This document shows positions 8,233-18,775 of a stretch of DNA of 64,000 nt, one piece after another. Position 1 is the first letter of the stretch. Each line of letters starts with the position of its first letter. The stretch comes from Alicyclobacillus sp. SO9 (GTDB taxonomy: Bacteria > Bacillota > Bacilli > Alicyclobacillales > Alicyclobacillaceae). The notes beneath the pieces are model-generated. The model was not told the origin of the DNA and did no database searches. It saw only the letters and a list, made by a program, of their open reading frames with translations. The stretch is from assembly GCF_016406125.1 (NCBI RefSeq), contig NZ_CP066339.1, positions 4,340,001 to 4,404,000 on the forward strand. Direction: 5' to 3'. Position numbers and translations under genes: made by a program.

Positions 8233-9315
8233 ATGATTATAAATAAACACCAAGAGCGTGACAATTGGAATAAAGATATTGCTCGTTTTCAAAAAGCGGA
8301 CACAAGGAAGAGTTTGTGGCAACTTGTCAATACCATCGTACCTTTTTTGGGACTGTGGTGGCTAGCTTATCTGAGTCTGTCTGTTTCAATCTGGATTACG
8401 ATGGGCCTCGTCGTTTTGACCTCTGGATTCTTTATGCGGATCTTTATCATATTTCATGACTGTTGCCACCATTCTTTCTTTAAGAGTCGAAAGGCGAATG
8501 AGATTGTCGGGATCATAACGGGTGTCCTGACCTTTTTTCCGTATCACCAGTGGAAGTATGAACATTCGGTTCATCACGCAACCAGTGGTAATTTGACACG
8601 AAGAGGTACGGGCGATATGTGGACGATGACAGTGAATGAGTATACGGAAGCACCCCCGTTTCTGCGAATAGTTTATCGACTTTATCGAAATCCCTTTGTG
8701 ATGTTCGGATTGGGACCACTTCACCTGTTTCTGAATCAATACAGGTTTAACAGGAAAGGAGCCGGAAGGAAGGAACGTATTAACACTCATGTAACTACTT
8801 TTACGCTCGCTGGAATCTTAGGTGTTCTTTGCTTGATATTGGGTTGGAAAGGTGTGCTTCTCGTCGAAGGACCAATTCTTTACCTATCAGGCATGATAGG
8901 TATCTGGTTGTTTTATGTCCAACACCAATTTGAACACACATATTTTGAGAAGGCAGAGAATTGGAGCTATGTTAGTGCAGCCCTACAAGGTAGTTCCTTC
9001 TATAAATTGCCGAAAGTATTGCAATGGATGACAGGAAATATCGGGTTTCATCACGTTCACCATTTAGGACCCAGAGTACCGAATTACAGTCTGCAGCATG
9101 CTCACGAAAACCTCCAATTTCTACAAAATGTCCCGGGTGTTAGCTTGCTTTCTAGTTTACGTTCCCTCCGTTACCGTCTTTGGGACGAGAATAACAATAG
9201 GTTTGTGGGATTCAAGGAGATTGAAAGAGCTAATCCTAATACGAAAGCAAATCTCGCTTTCAAAACTGCCTTGTTAATTCGTACGCTGCTAAAAAAGTCC
9301 AAAATTCAGCACTGA
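8233..9315 (+). CDS. Acyl-lipid fatty-acid desaturase
   Basis: The 360-residue integral membrane protein has the three histidine boxes of membrane desaturases: HDCCHH (75-80), HSVHH (111-115) and HHVHH (273-277), plus HQFEH at 231-235. These bind the di-iron centre. Paired hydrophobic segments lie near 35-73, 92-104 and 188-230. It likely introduces double bonds into membrane phospholipid acyl chains, raising fluidity in the cold, as Des does in B. subtilis. No DesK/DesR pair is visible here. The ATG start follows AGAGGAAG. Position beside the cold shock and YdjO-like genes supports this role. Confidence 0.92.
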   Translation: MIINKHQERDNWNKDIARFQKADTRKSLWQLVNTIVPFLGLWWLAYLSLSVSIWITMGLVVLTSGFFMRIFIIFHDCCHHSFFKSRKANEIVGIITGVLTFFPYHQWKYEHSVHHATSGNLTRRGTGDMWTMTVNEYTEAPPFLRIVYRLYRNPFVMFGLGPLHLFLNQYRFNRKGAGRKERINTHVTTFTLAGILGVLCLILGWKGVLLVEGPILYLSGMIGIWLFYVQHQFEHTYFEKAENWSYVSAALQGSSFYKLPKVLQWMTGNIGFHHVHHLGPRVPNYSLQHAHENLQFLQNVPGVSLLSSLRSLRYRLWDENNNRFVGFKEIERANPNTKANLAFKTALLIRTLLKKSKIQH

Positions 9316-9542
9316 CAAATAGATTAACCATCCTTGTGAAGGGTTAGTTCTTTAGTACGTTTTCTAGGTATTAGAGTCGACCTCCACAGAAGAAGGATGT
9401 TACTGCTGGAGCATAAAGTCCAAAGTGTGACGGTGTAAGCTGTCCCAAAAGTGATTATGTTCAACAGGGTGCGATACAAAAGCGGACACCATTAGTATGT
9501 CCGCTCGGCAGCAGAAATGTAATCTCAGTACTTGTTCACTGG

Positions 9543-11425
<1,883 letters not shown>

Positions 11426-11570
11426 TTATCATTATTGACCAAGTAGACCCACCACCGTTATCCCATTCTTCTCAAATCATTGCCTAATCCTCTCACTGTC
11501 GTTAAACACCAGACGAGTCTGGACTATAATTGTAACTATCAAGGATTAAGAAGAGAAATGAGGCGAATTC

Positions 11571-12518
11571 ATGTCTGAACAAATAGAAAAACAGCAGGAT
11601 GTTCTTGCCAAACTCATTGAGCGTCATACAAAGGAGGACGGCGTTCATGACACGACAATACCTTCTTTATTCTTTATCCGTCACTCAAATTTAATTGGAC
11701 CAACTTACGGGGTTTACGAGCCTTCTTTTTGTATCGTGGTTCAAGGAACAAAGGAGGTTTGGCTGGGGCAAGAGCGCTTTCGGTACAGCCCTACAGATTA
11801 CCTCGTCGCATCTGTGAACCTGCCAGTCACTGCTCAGGTCACAGAAGCCTCTGCCGACTTACCGTATTTGGGTTTTAAACTCAAATTTACACCAGAACAA
11901 ATCTTAGAAGTTCTGAGTGAATCCAAAGTTCACATTGAGCCGCACAAAACTTCGAAACGTGGTATGTATGTTAGCCAGATGGAGCCATCGTTACTAGATG
12001 CCGTACTGAGATTAGTACGTCTAATAGACACTCCTGAGGATGTCTCGTTTCTCAGTCCTATATTCACGAAAGAAATTCTCTATCGGATTCTACAAGGACA
12101 GCACGGAATTACACTCGAACAAATTGCGATTGAAGGAAGCTCCGCTTATCGAATAAAAAACGCGATCGAACACATCGTGAATCATTTTGACCGGTCTGTC
12201 CGAATTGAGGAACTTGCACACATGGTGAACATGAGTGTTGCCTCGCTCCATAGACACTTCAAAGAGGTAACTACAATGAGCCCAATTCAATTTCAAAAAC
12301 AACTGAGACTCCAGGAAGCCCGGCGCTTGTTGTTATCTAAGTCGACAGATGCCACTGATGTCGCGTTTAGGGTTGGCTATGAAAGCCCTTCGCAATTCAG
12401 CCGTGAATATTCTCGTATGTTTGGCTTACCACCTAGAGAGGATGTAATGACTTTGAGGGAGCATAATGACAAAACAAGAGAAGCCTGCCCCAATGGTTAC
12501 AGGTTCACTGGCGGATGA
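11571..12518 (+). CDS. AraC-family regulator with AraC_N domain (YqhC-like)
   Basis: The 315-residue protein has an N-terminal cupin-like AraC_N region (about 20-185, with PSFCIVVQGTKEVWLG) and two C-terminal helix-turn-helix motifs (about 200-300). These include MVNMSVASLHRHFKE and the second-motif end VAFRVGYESPSQFSREY. It should bind DNA in the cytoplasm and sense a small molecule. Divergent placement against two aldo/keto reductases suggests it controls them, as the AraC_N protein YqhC does for aldehyde reductases in E. coli. The ATG follows GAGGCGAATTC. Confidence 0.88.
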   Translation: MSEQIEKQQDVLAKLIERHTKEDGVHDTTIPSLFFIRHSNLIGPTYGVYEPSFCIVVQGTKEVWLGQERFRYSPTDYLVASVNLPVTAQVTEASADLPYLGFKLKFTPEQILEVLSESKVHIEPHKTSKRGMYVSQMEPSLLDAVLRLVRLIDTPEDVSFLSPIFTKEILYRILQGQHGITLEQIAIEGSSAYRIKNAIEHIVNHFDRSVRIEELAHMVNMSVASLHRHFKEVTTMSPIQFQKQLRLQEARRLLLSKSTDATDVAFRVGYESPSQFSREYSRMFGLPPREDVMTLREHNDKTREACPNGYRFTGG

Positions 12519-12671
12519 AACTTCCGTGGCCGAAGGTGGGTGGTCACTATTAGATTACACGACAGGCTGTCGCCTCGGCAGCCTTGAAATCTTTCTGAGG
12601 TTTTATTGATTATCCTATTATTCTAGTGGAAAACTGACCTCCTTCTGTCGTTAAGCTGCCCTTTCGTACCG
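12519..12671. other. Intergenic region
   Basis: This sequence follows the AraC regulator. No gene or strong terminator was recognised before the duplicated segment begins. Confidence 0.4.
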
Positions 12672-12896
12672 TTAGCATATCACAACTAAAATGAATAAAT
12701 ATTCCTTTTGCTGTTGAGTACTATCTAGCACTGCTTCAAGTTAGTCCTCCACACAGGAGCGACACAAAAAGGGAGCCCCGCAAGGCCCCCAACACATTCC
12801 ATGCAACTGTATCCCTGCTTGCCGCATTTCTGCGAATGAAGCTTTAACTACCATAAAAAGGCCAGCGCGAATATCCATGCAAACGCCAGCCACACT
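12672..12896 (-). pseudogene. Decayed duplicate of the 3' end of the Gly/Tyr/Trp-rich gene
   Basis: Three blocks here match the 29.5-29.7 kb region in the same order. One is 12672-12710 against 29489-29527 (39 bp, one mismatch). The second is a shared terminator (12764-12790 against 29577-29600). The third is a coding tail at about 12851-12896 that reads WLAFAWIFALAFLW plus stop on the minus strand, identical in protein to the end of the gene at 29654-30010. Everything upstream of this tail is lost, so it is a remnant rather than a gene. Confidence 0.85.
12764..12790 (-). terminator. Intrinsic terminator left from the duplicated gene
   Basis: On the minus strand GGGGGCC pairs with GGCTCCC (one G-U pair), followed by TTTTTGTGTC. 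The same structure is at 29577-29600. Confidence 0.75.
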
Positions 12897-13327
12897 ATAC
12901 CTCATGTTGACCGACGATAAAGAGCAGCTGAGAACCTAAAGCAACATATGAGCCTAACTAGCAGATCCGGCCCAAGTTTATTCTGACTTTCTAATCCAAC
13001 TTGCGTTCCTACCTCGTATCCCTATAATGCATCTTCTGCTTACCTGAAGTCCACTCCTGCGTCATCGCCCCCCCTAGTTTGTTCTGTAAATTTTCCCAAT
13101 AAAATTTAGGGAGTGCAGATAGATTTTCTGTGAAATGCCCTCATTTTATAATGACAAATGACAAGAGATGAGTCCCTAAGCGAAATCTCATCTCTTGTCT
13201 CATGATGTATTTATTATTTTTGCGGCATATGATTATTCAAGGGCCTCTTTACGCCCCGCCACCTCAATTAGGACGTCTTGACGGGAAAATCCGCTCAAGA
13301 GGCATTCCCCGCTCCAGCAGCACCTAT
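12897..13327. other. Intergenic region downstream of the peptide operon
   Basis: The only strong structure is a perfect 13-bp inverted repeat, GACAAGAGATGAG at 13160-13172 and its complement at 13187-13199, with a 14-base loop. It lies 130 bp past the end of the ABC operon and may act in termination or mRNA stability, although no T-run follows it. Confidence 0.6.
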
Positions 13328-14296
13328 CTAGGTCGAATAGAGGTGGCAGGCAACCATGCGGCCGTTGCCGTAATCCCGTAACTGCGGCCGTTCACTTCGG
13401 CACACGTCTATTACCTTGGGGCAGCGAGTGTGGAACGAGCACCCCTGTGGTGGATTGGCGGGGCTGGGTACATCTCCCGCTAGAATGATGCGTTCGCGAC
13501 GACCTTTCCGTTTCGGCTCCGGTGCAGCGGAGAGCAGTGCTTGAGTATAGGGGTGAAGGGGGTGGGAGTATATGTCTCCCTTACTTGCCAGTTCTACAAT
13601 GTGGCCGAGGTACATGACGCCAACCCGCTCGCTGATATGCTTTACGACCGCTAGATTATGTGAAATGAAGATGTATGACAGGTTAAACTCTCGTCTCAAG
13701 TCCACCATAAGGTTTAGGATCTGAGATTGAATAGACACGTCCAGTGCTGAGACAGCCTCATCGGCAACAATCAGTTGCGGATTTAACGCCAATGCACGCG
13801 CAATTCCAACGCGTTGCCTCTGCCCACCAGAAAACTCGTGAGGGTAACGGAGACGGTCATCACCGCGCAGCCCCACTGTCTCCAGTAAGTGCACAACCCT
13901 CTCCACGGCCTGCTTCCGGTTAGTGACCCGATTCGCAATCAAGGGTTCCATAATAATTTCCTCTACCGCCATCTTAGGATCCAGTGAGGCGTACGGATCC
14001 TGAAAAACCATCTGAAACTGGGACCGGACAGAACGAAGTGCATTTCCGGACATCTTGGTGATATCCTTCCCATCAAAGACAATGCGACCAGCGGTGGGCT
14101 CGAGCACTCGCATAACCACCCTGCCCATTGTGGACTTGCCACAACCCGATTCCCCTACCAGTCCTAGGGTCTCTCCTCGCCGGATAGAAAATGAAACGTC
14201 GTCCACAGCCTTAACATATCCTACGGTACGACGCAATACGCCAGCGGTAACAGGAAAATACTTTTTCAGGTTCTGGACTTCAAGCAATGTTTCCAT
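13328..14296 (-). CDS. oppF: Oligopeptide ABC importer ATPase (OppF/DppF type)
   Basis: This 322-residue ATPase has Walker [10 protein letters not shown], the signature [15 protein letters not shown], Walker [13 protein letters not shown] and the H-loop IFISHNL. The C-terminal oligopeptide-transporter extension contains the CSFHTRCP and CRSERP cysteine motifs typical of OppD/F. It powers peptide uptake at the inner face of the membrane together with OppD. The ATG at 14296 is chosen because GAGAGGAAG lies upstream and the gene then starts 4 bp after the oppD stop. It is the last gene of the seven-gene peptide operon. Confidence 0.93.
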   Translation of the reverse strand: METLLEVQNLKKYFPVTAGVLRRTVGYVKAVDDVSFSIRRGETLGLVGESGCGKSTMGRVVMRVLEPTAGRIVFDGKDITKMSGNALRSVRSQFQMVFQDPYASLDPKMAVEEIIMEPLIANRVTNRKQAVERVVHLLETVGLRGDDRLRYPHEFSGGQRQRVGIARALALNPQLIVADEAVSALDVSIQSQILNLMVDLRREFNLSYIFISHNLAVVKHISERVGVMYLGHIVELASKGDIYSHPLHPYTQALLSAAPEPKRKGRRERIILAGDVPSPANPPQGCSFHTRCPKVIDVCRSERPQLRDYGNGRMVACHLYST

Positions 14297-14300
14297 CACG

Positions 14301-15317
14301 TCACACTTCCTCTCTTGTGCTCGATCTACGCTCACCTTCAATGCGACTCTCTATCTCTACCACGTCACATCTCACTAGGTGACCGGGACGAAGTTCACGT
14401 AACGCTGGCATCTCTTCTCGACACGAGGGCACCGCCAATGGGCATCGTTCTGCAAATCGACACCCTTGTGGAAACGAAGCCGCACTTGGCACCATCCCTG
14501 TGATGGCATGAAGGGTCTCTTGTTCCTCAGCCAACGATGGCATAGAATCCATCAAAGCTTGGGTGTAGGGATGAAGGGGTGTTTCAAACAGATCATCTGC
14601 ATTTACGGATTCCACAACTTGACCAGCGTACATGACGACAACGTGATCGGCCATATCAGCAACGACTCCTAAGTCATGTGTGATAAGAATGATAGCCGTG
14701 TGGAAGTCGTCTCGCATCTTCTTCATCAAATCGAGCACCTGCGCCTGAATCGTCACATCAAGCGCCGTAGTTGGCTCATCCGCAATCAGAAGTCGTGGCT
14801 CACAAACCATTGCCATGGCAATCATGACGCGCTGCCGCAGGCCTCCGGATAACTGGTGTGGGTATTCCTTAACAATTTCGGAAGCTCTCGGTACACCTAC
14901 AAACCGAAGCATATCGATGGACTTCGCCAAGGCTTGCCGCTTGGTCATCCCACGGTGTCGAATCAGAACCTCTGTAATTTGTCGACCAATGGTTAACACC
15001 GGATTTAATGCGGTCATAGGTTCCTGAAAGATCATGGACATCTCGTTACCACGAACATCCGTCATCTCGTTTTCTGATAGTTTGAGCAGATTGCGCCCAG
15101 TAAGGGTAATCTCGCCGGACACAATTTTACCGCGAGGTTGAGGAACCAGCCGCATGATGGACAATGATGCCATGCTCTTACCGCAGCCGGACTCCCCCAC
15201 GATGCAGACGATCTGACCGGAATCAACATCGAGATCGATTCCGTCGACGGCTCTGACCTCAGTCTGTTTGGTAACGAAGTAAGTCTTCAGACCTCTAATT
15301 TCAAGCAACGATCCCAA
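14301..15317 (-). CDS. oppD: Oligopeptide ABC importer ATPase (OppD/DppD type)
   Basis: This 338-residue ATPase has Walker [10 protein letters not shown], the signature [15 protein letters not shown] and Walker [13 protein letters not shown]. The C-terminal OppD/F extension has [14 protein letters not shown]. The Ser/Thr of Walker A is replaced at the last position by Met (GKSM), while the Lys and preceding Ser remain; this is common in OppD proteins. It pairs with the downstream OppF-like ATPase. The TTG at 15317 is favoured over the 96-bp longer frame because GGGAG precedes it and the homologous start EIRGLKTYF follows. Confidence 0.92.
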   Translation of the reverse strand: MGSLLEIRGLKTYFVTKQTEVRAVDGIDLDVDSGQIVCIVGESGCGKSMASLSIMRLVPQPRGKIVSGEITLTGRNLLKLSENEMTDVRGNEMSMIFQEPMTALNPVLTIGRQITEVLIRHRGMTKRQALAKSIDMLRFVGVPRASEIVKEYPHQLSGGLRQRVMIAMAMVCEPRLLIADEPTTALDVTIQAQVLDLMKKMRDDFHTAIILITHDLGVVADMADHVVVMYAGQVVESVNADDLFETPLHPYTQALMDSMPSLAEEQETLHAITGMVPSAASFPQGCRFAERCPLAVPSCREEMPALRELRPGHLVRCDVVEIESRIEGERRSSTREEV

Positions 15318-15454
15318 AATGAGCCATCTCCCTTTCGCCCCCTGCAGGGCACCTCTTATGATGTTGCCCTGACACTTGGGGTCGTCCTTAGGTTCCCAGT
15401 TCCTATCCTGCAACGGTCAGGTACTTGAAAACAGTTCATATCAGCATCGCCAAT

Positions 15455-16870
15455 CTAATTCCGATAAGTACTCCAGCCGAGGCACGTCTCAACCAAGAGT
15501 GATACCCCAAAACCCGTCGCGCCAACGCCCGACTGTTTGCCGTCGGTGTAAGCCATTCCGGCAATGTCTACATGAACCCAAGGCTCTCCGTGGGCGAAGT
15601 GCCCAACGAATAGGCCCGCTGTGATGGTTCCGGCAGGTCGGCCGGCACTATTCTTCATGTCCGCAATGCCGCTGTGATTCAACTCCATATATTCCGGGTC
15701 ATTTGGAAGAATCCAAACGGGCTCCATGGAGACATTTGCTGCATGATCTACGACGGAAGCCCACGACTCGTTGTTATGCACAACCCCGGCCCGAATACCT
15801 CCCAAAGATACGACATTCGCTCCCGTCAAGGTTGCCATGTCCACCAGGTGCGTAGCGCCTTCCCGCAGTGCGACTGTGAGTGCATCTCCGAGCGCCAGAC
15901 GCCCTTCTGCGTCTGTAGAGATAACTTCGACTGTTGTCCCGTCCAGCATGGTCAAGACATCTCCCGGGCGAAAGGCGTCCGCACCGGTCATGTTCTCCGC
16001 CAATGGAATTACGGCCATTACGTTGGCTTGCAGATCCAGTTCCGCCACAACCCGTAGCGCAGCTGCCACAGCGGCAGCGCCGCCCATATCCACCTTCATG
16101 CGCTTCATTGCCTCGGCAGGTTTCAGTGAAAGTCCGCCACTGTCAAACGTGATGCCCTTCCCGACCAGGCCAAGATAGGGCTTGTCACCACTCCCGTTGT
16201 ATTTTCCAATCAACATGGCGGACGGATGAGCGCTGCCTTGACCAACGGCTAGGATGCCTCCCGCTTTAATCCGCTGCAGTTCGGATTCATCCATAATCGA
16301 CCAGGTAATTTTCTCGGACGAGCCCTCCATAAACTGCTGGGCCAGTTCCGCTGGGGGCTTCAAATTGGAAGGCTGGTTCACCCAATCTCGTGCCAGGGAC
16401 TGCCCTTTGGCAATCTCCACACATTTATGAAAGTGTGTTTCCGTCGTGCCTTCCAGATTAAAGTACAGTTTTGTGGAAGTATCCACTCGAGCCTCCACCT
16501 GAGCAACGCTGATTTTGAACTCGTATAAACCTGTACCCAAGCCCCAAACTGCCGACGCCATTCTCTCCGGAGGAAAATGCGATGACCACACCAGGATACG
16601 ATCCGCTTCCAGTTCTCGAACGATATGTCCTGCCTTAGCCCAAGTCCGCTGTGTTTCTCTCTGTGATCCGAAATCGTTCACCAACACGACCTTGTCTGAA
16701 GTACCGGGTATATACCACAGCATTGCAGAGCCTTGCTTGAGCGAAGGCTCCAGAAAGCGACTGTCCTTCATCACACTCTCCATAAAACTCTGGAGCCTGT
16801 CCACCGGAACAATATATGCATTGGGTTGTTCGTTATTGGAATCCCAAATCTTCCAACTGATTGGGCTCAT
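15455..16870 (-). CDS. Leucyl aminopeptidase, M17 family
   Basis: This 471-residue M17 cytosol aminopeptidase has the family signature STDAEGRLALGDAL (NTDAEGRL in most members), a catalytic Lys in GKGITFDSGGLSLKP, and the metal-ligand region KVDMGGAAAV. It binds two metal ions and removes N-terminal residues from peptides in the cytoplasm. It lies inside the peptide importer operon, between the OppB permease and the OppD ATPase, so it probably digests imported peptides. The ATG follows AGGAGGATGAAGG. The N-terminal domain of about 160 residues is divergent, as is normal in M17. Confidence 0.92.
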   Translation of the reverse strand: MSPISWKIWDSNNEQPNAYIVPVDRLQSFMESVMKDSRFLEPSLKQGSAMLWYIPGTSDKVVLVNDFGSQRETQRTWAKAGHIVRELEADRILVWSSHFPPERMASAVWGLGTGLYEFKISVAQVEARVDTSTKLYFNLEGTTETHFHKCVEIAKGQSLARDWVNQPSNLKPPAELAQQFMEGSSEKITWSIMDESELQRIKAGGILAVGQGSAHPSAMLIGKYNGSGDKPYLGLVGKGITFDSGGLSLKPAEAMKRMKVDMGGAAAVAAALRVVAELDLQANVMAVIPLAENMTGADAFRPGDVLTMLDGTTVEVISTDAEGRLALGDALTVALREGATHLVDMATLTGANVVSLGGIRAGVVHNNESWASVVDHAANVSMEPVWILPNDPEYMELNHSGIADMKNSAGRPAGTITAGLFVGHFAHGEPWVHVDIAGMAYTDGKQSGVGATGFGVSLLVETCLGWSTYRN

Positions 16871-16890
16871 CCTTCATCCTCCTTGTATCA

Positions 16891-17841
16891 CTAATATTTC
16901 ACACGCGGGTCAACAACTCCATACACAATATCGGCCAGCAGGTTGCCTAAAATAGTCAGGAAACCGACCATAATCACGATCCCCAGAAGCACAGGATAAT
17001 CGCGGGCTTGGGCCGCATTCCAAAAGAGCAGCCCCATCCCAGGATAATTGAAAATCATTTCAATGATTAGGGCGCCACCGAACAGCGCTGGCAAGGACAT
17101 TCCTGCCAAGGTAATCAGAGGCAAAAGGGAGTTTTTTAACGCATGTCGCATCAAGATGGTTCGCTTACGCAGCCCCTTTGCGTGCGCGGTTCGAATGTAG
17201 TCCTGAACCAGTGTTTCCATCATCCGTGACCGTACATAGCGGCTCCAATTCGGGATGGTGGCAACAATCAGAACGACAGCAGGTAGAATCATATGTCGCA
17301 AATAATCGCCGAAGGTAGGATGGATGGCGAACGGATCGGACAAACCACCTGCCGGCAAAAGGTGTAAGCCAATGGCAAACACGGAAATGACAATCATGCC
17401 GAGCCAAAAAGTTGGCATGGAATACAGTAAGTAGGTCACAACAGTCAGTGCATGATCCGTTGGGCTGTCTCTGCGTACGGCCTGAAACACGCCAATGAGT
17501 ATGGCCAGAATGTGCGACAGTATGATAGCCGTCAACACGAGTACCAGTGTTCTGGGAAGATTCAGTGCAATGAGACTCGATACGGTCTCATGATACGAAT
17601 AAGCGTAGCCGAGGTTGCCGTGCAATAGTTTAACAAACCACAACCAATACTGGACGTAAAGCGGCTTATTAAGACCGAGAGATTGGTTGATTTGTGCAAT
17701 CAACTGCGGGGTGGCACGGTCTCCAAGCATCACTGCTGCTGGACCGCCAGGCACAATGTGCAACAACAGAAAGCTTAAAACAGTGATTCCAAGGATGGTA
17801 GGAACCGCCTGAAGTACACGGTAGACAATAAAGCGAATCAC
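16891..17841 (-). CDS. oppB: Oligopeptide ABC permease (OppB/DppB type)
   Basis: The 316-residue protein begins MIRFIVYRVLQAVPTILG, the typical DppB start, and has six hydrophobic segments. The permease EAA loop contains YIRTAHAKGLRKRTILMRHA. It forms the membrane channel with the OppC-like protein encoded just upstream (12 bp gap). The GTG start follows GGGAGGAATTC. The substrate is a peptide by context; dipeptides and nickel are other substrates of the family. Confidence 0.93.
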   Translation of the reverse strand: MIRFIVYRVLQAVPTILGITVLSFLLLHIVPGGPAAVMLGDRATPQLIAQINQSLGLNKPLYVQYWLWFVKLLHGNLGYAYSYHETVSSLIALNLPRTLVLVLTAIILSHILAILIGVFQAVRRDSPTDHALTVVTYLLYSMPTFWLGMIVISVFAIGLHLLPAGGLSDPFAIHPTFGDYLRHMILPAVVLIVATIPNWSRYVRSRMMETLVQDYIRTAHAKGLRKRTILMRHALKNSLLPLITLAGMSLPALFGGALIIEMIFNYPGMGLLFWNAAQARDYPVLLGIVIMVGFLTILGNLLADIVYGVVDPRVKY

Positions 17842-17853
17842 ACGAATTCCTCC

Positions 17854-18771
17854 CTATTTCTTGCTATCGAGACGTTCATCAAGTGCCACGCGTAACGCGT
17901 CACCAATAAAGTTGATGGAGAGAACCGTCAACAAAATGGCCAATCCCGGCGGGTATACCAGCCACCAGGTGTTATCTGGGAGGTATGACATTGAATTCGC
18001 CAACATGGCTCCCCAGTTTGGTGCCGGTGGAGGTAGTCCAAGACCAAGAAAGCTTAATCCTGCGACCAGCAACACGGCGTCTGCCACCATGAATGTAGCA
18101 GCAACCAGGATGGTGCCAAAGGTATTTGGAACAAAGTGTCTCAAAATAATCCTCAATCTGGATGCGCCCGCGATACGCGCCGCCTCAACAAACGGCTCAT
18201 TTTTCAGGGACAGTACTTCCCCTCGGACTAATCGACTGATACCGTGCCATGATGTCAGCGATATCAACACGACGAGTAAAACAGCACTCGGCCTCACGAC
18301 GGAATCCAAAAAAATCAAAAGGAATAGGTTCGGTATTGCTCGCAGTAAATCGATAATGCGCATCAATACGATATCCAACCAGCCTCCGTAGAACCCAGAT
18401 ACCATGCCATAAATGACCCCAACGACCATTGCTGCTGCCGCCGCGGTAAAACCAACCTCCAGCGATGTTTGACCGCCTAGCATCAGACGCGCCAGCTCAT
18501 TGCGTCCCAAGTTGTTTGTACCCAGCGGAAAAGACGGAGTTGGCGAATGTAAAATGACCTGCAGATGGGTATCGTATGGACTCGCCGGGTATACGAGTGG
18601 TCCGACAAAGCAGAGGAGAATTAAGAACACCAAGCCAAAGCTCCCAACTTTGGCCAATCTGTTCCGCCAGAAGATCCGCAACACCCTTGTCCATCGGGAC
18701 ATATGAACTCGCGTCATCGACGAGTGTAATTCTGTTGAAATGTCGTTGCGCACTTGTATAGACATCTTCAT
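17854..18771 (-). CDS. oppC: Oligopeptide ABC permease (OppC/DppC type)
   Basis: This protein of about 305 residues has an N-terminal cytoplasmic tail, the OppC_N TM (GSFGLVFLILLCFVGPLVYP) and a further five hydrophobic segments. The EAA loop has FVEAARIAGASRLRIILRH. It heterodimerises with OppB. ATG at 18771 is chosen because GAAGGGG lies about ten bases upstream. The longer frame to 18807 overlaps the end of the upstream peptidase gene, and even the chosen start lies only 5 bp past that stop, so the genes are probably translationally coupled. Confidence 0.92.
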   Translation of the reverse strand: MKMSIQVRNDISTELHSSMTRVHMSRWTRVLRIFWRNRLAKVGSFGLVFLILLCFVGPLVYPASPYDTHLQVILHSPTPSFPLGTNNLGRNELARLMLGGQTSLEVGFTAAAAAMVVGVIYGMVSGFYGGWLDIVLMRIIDLLRAIPNLFLLIFLDSVVRPSAVLLVVLISLTSWHGISRLVRGEVLSLKNEPFVEAARIAGASRLRIILRHFVPNTFGTILVAATFMVADAVLLVAGLSFLGLGLPPPAPNWGAMLANSMSYLPDNTWWLVYPPGLAILLTVLSINFIGDALRVALDERLDSKK

Positions 18772-18775
18772 CCTG

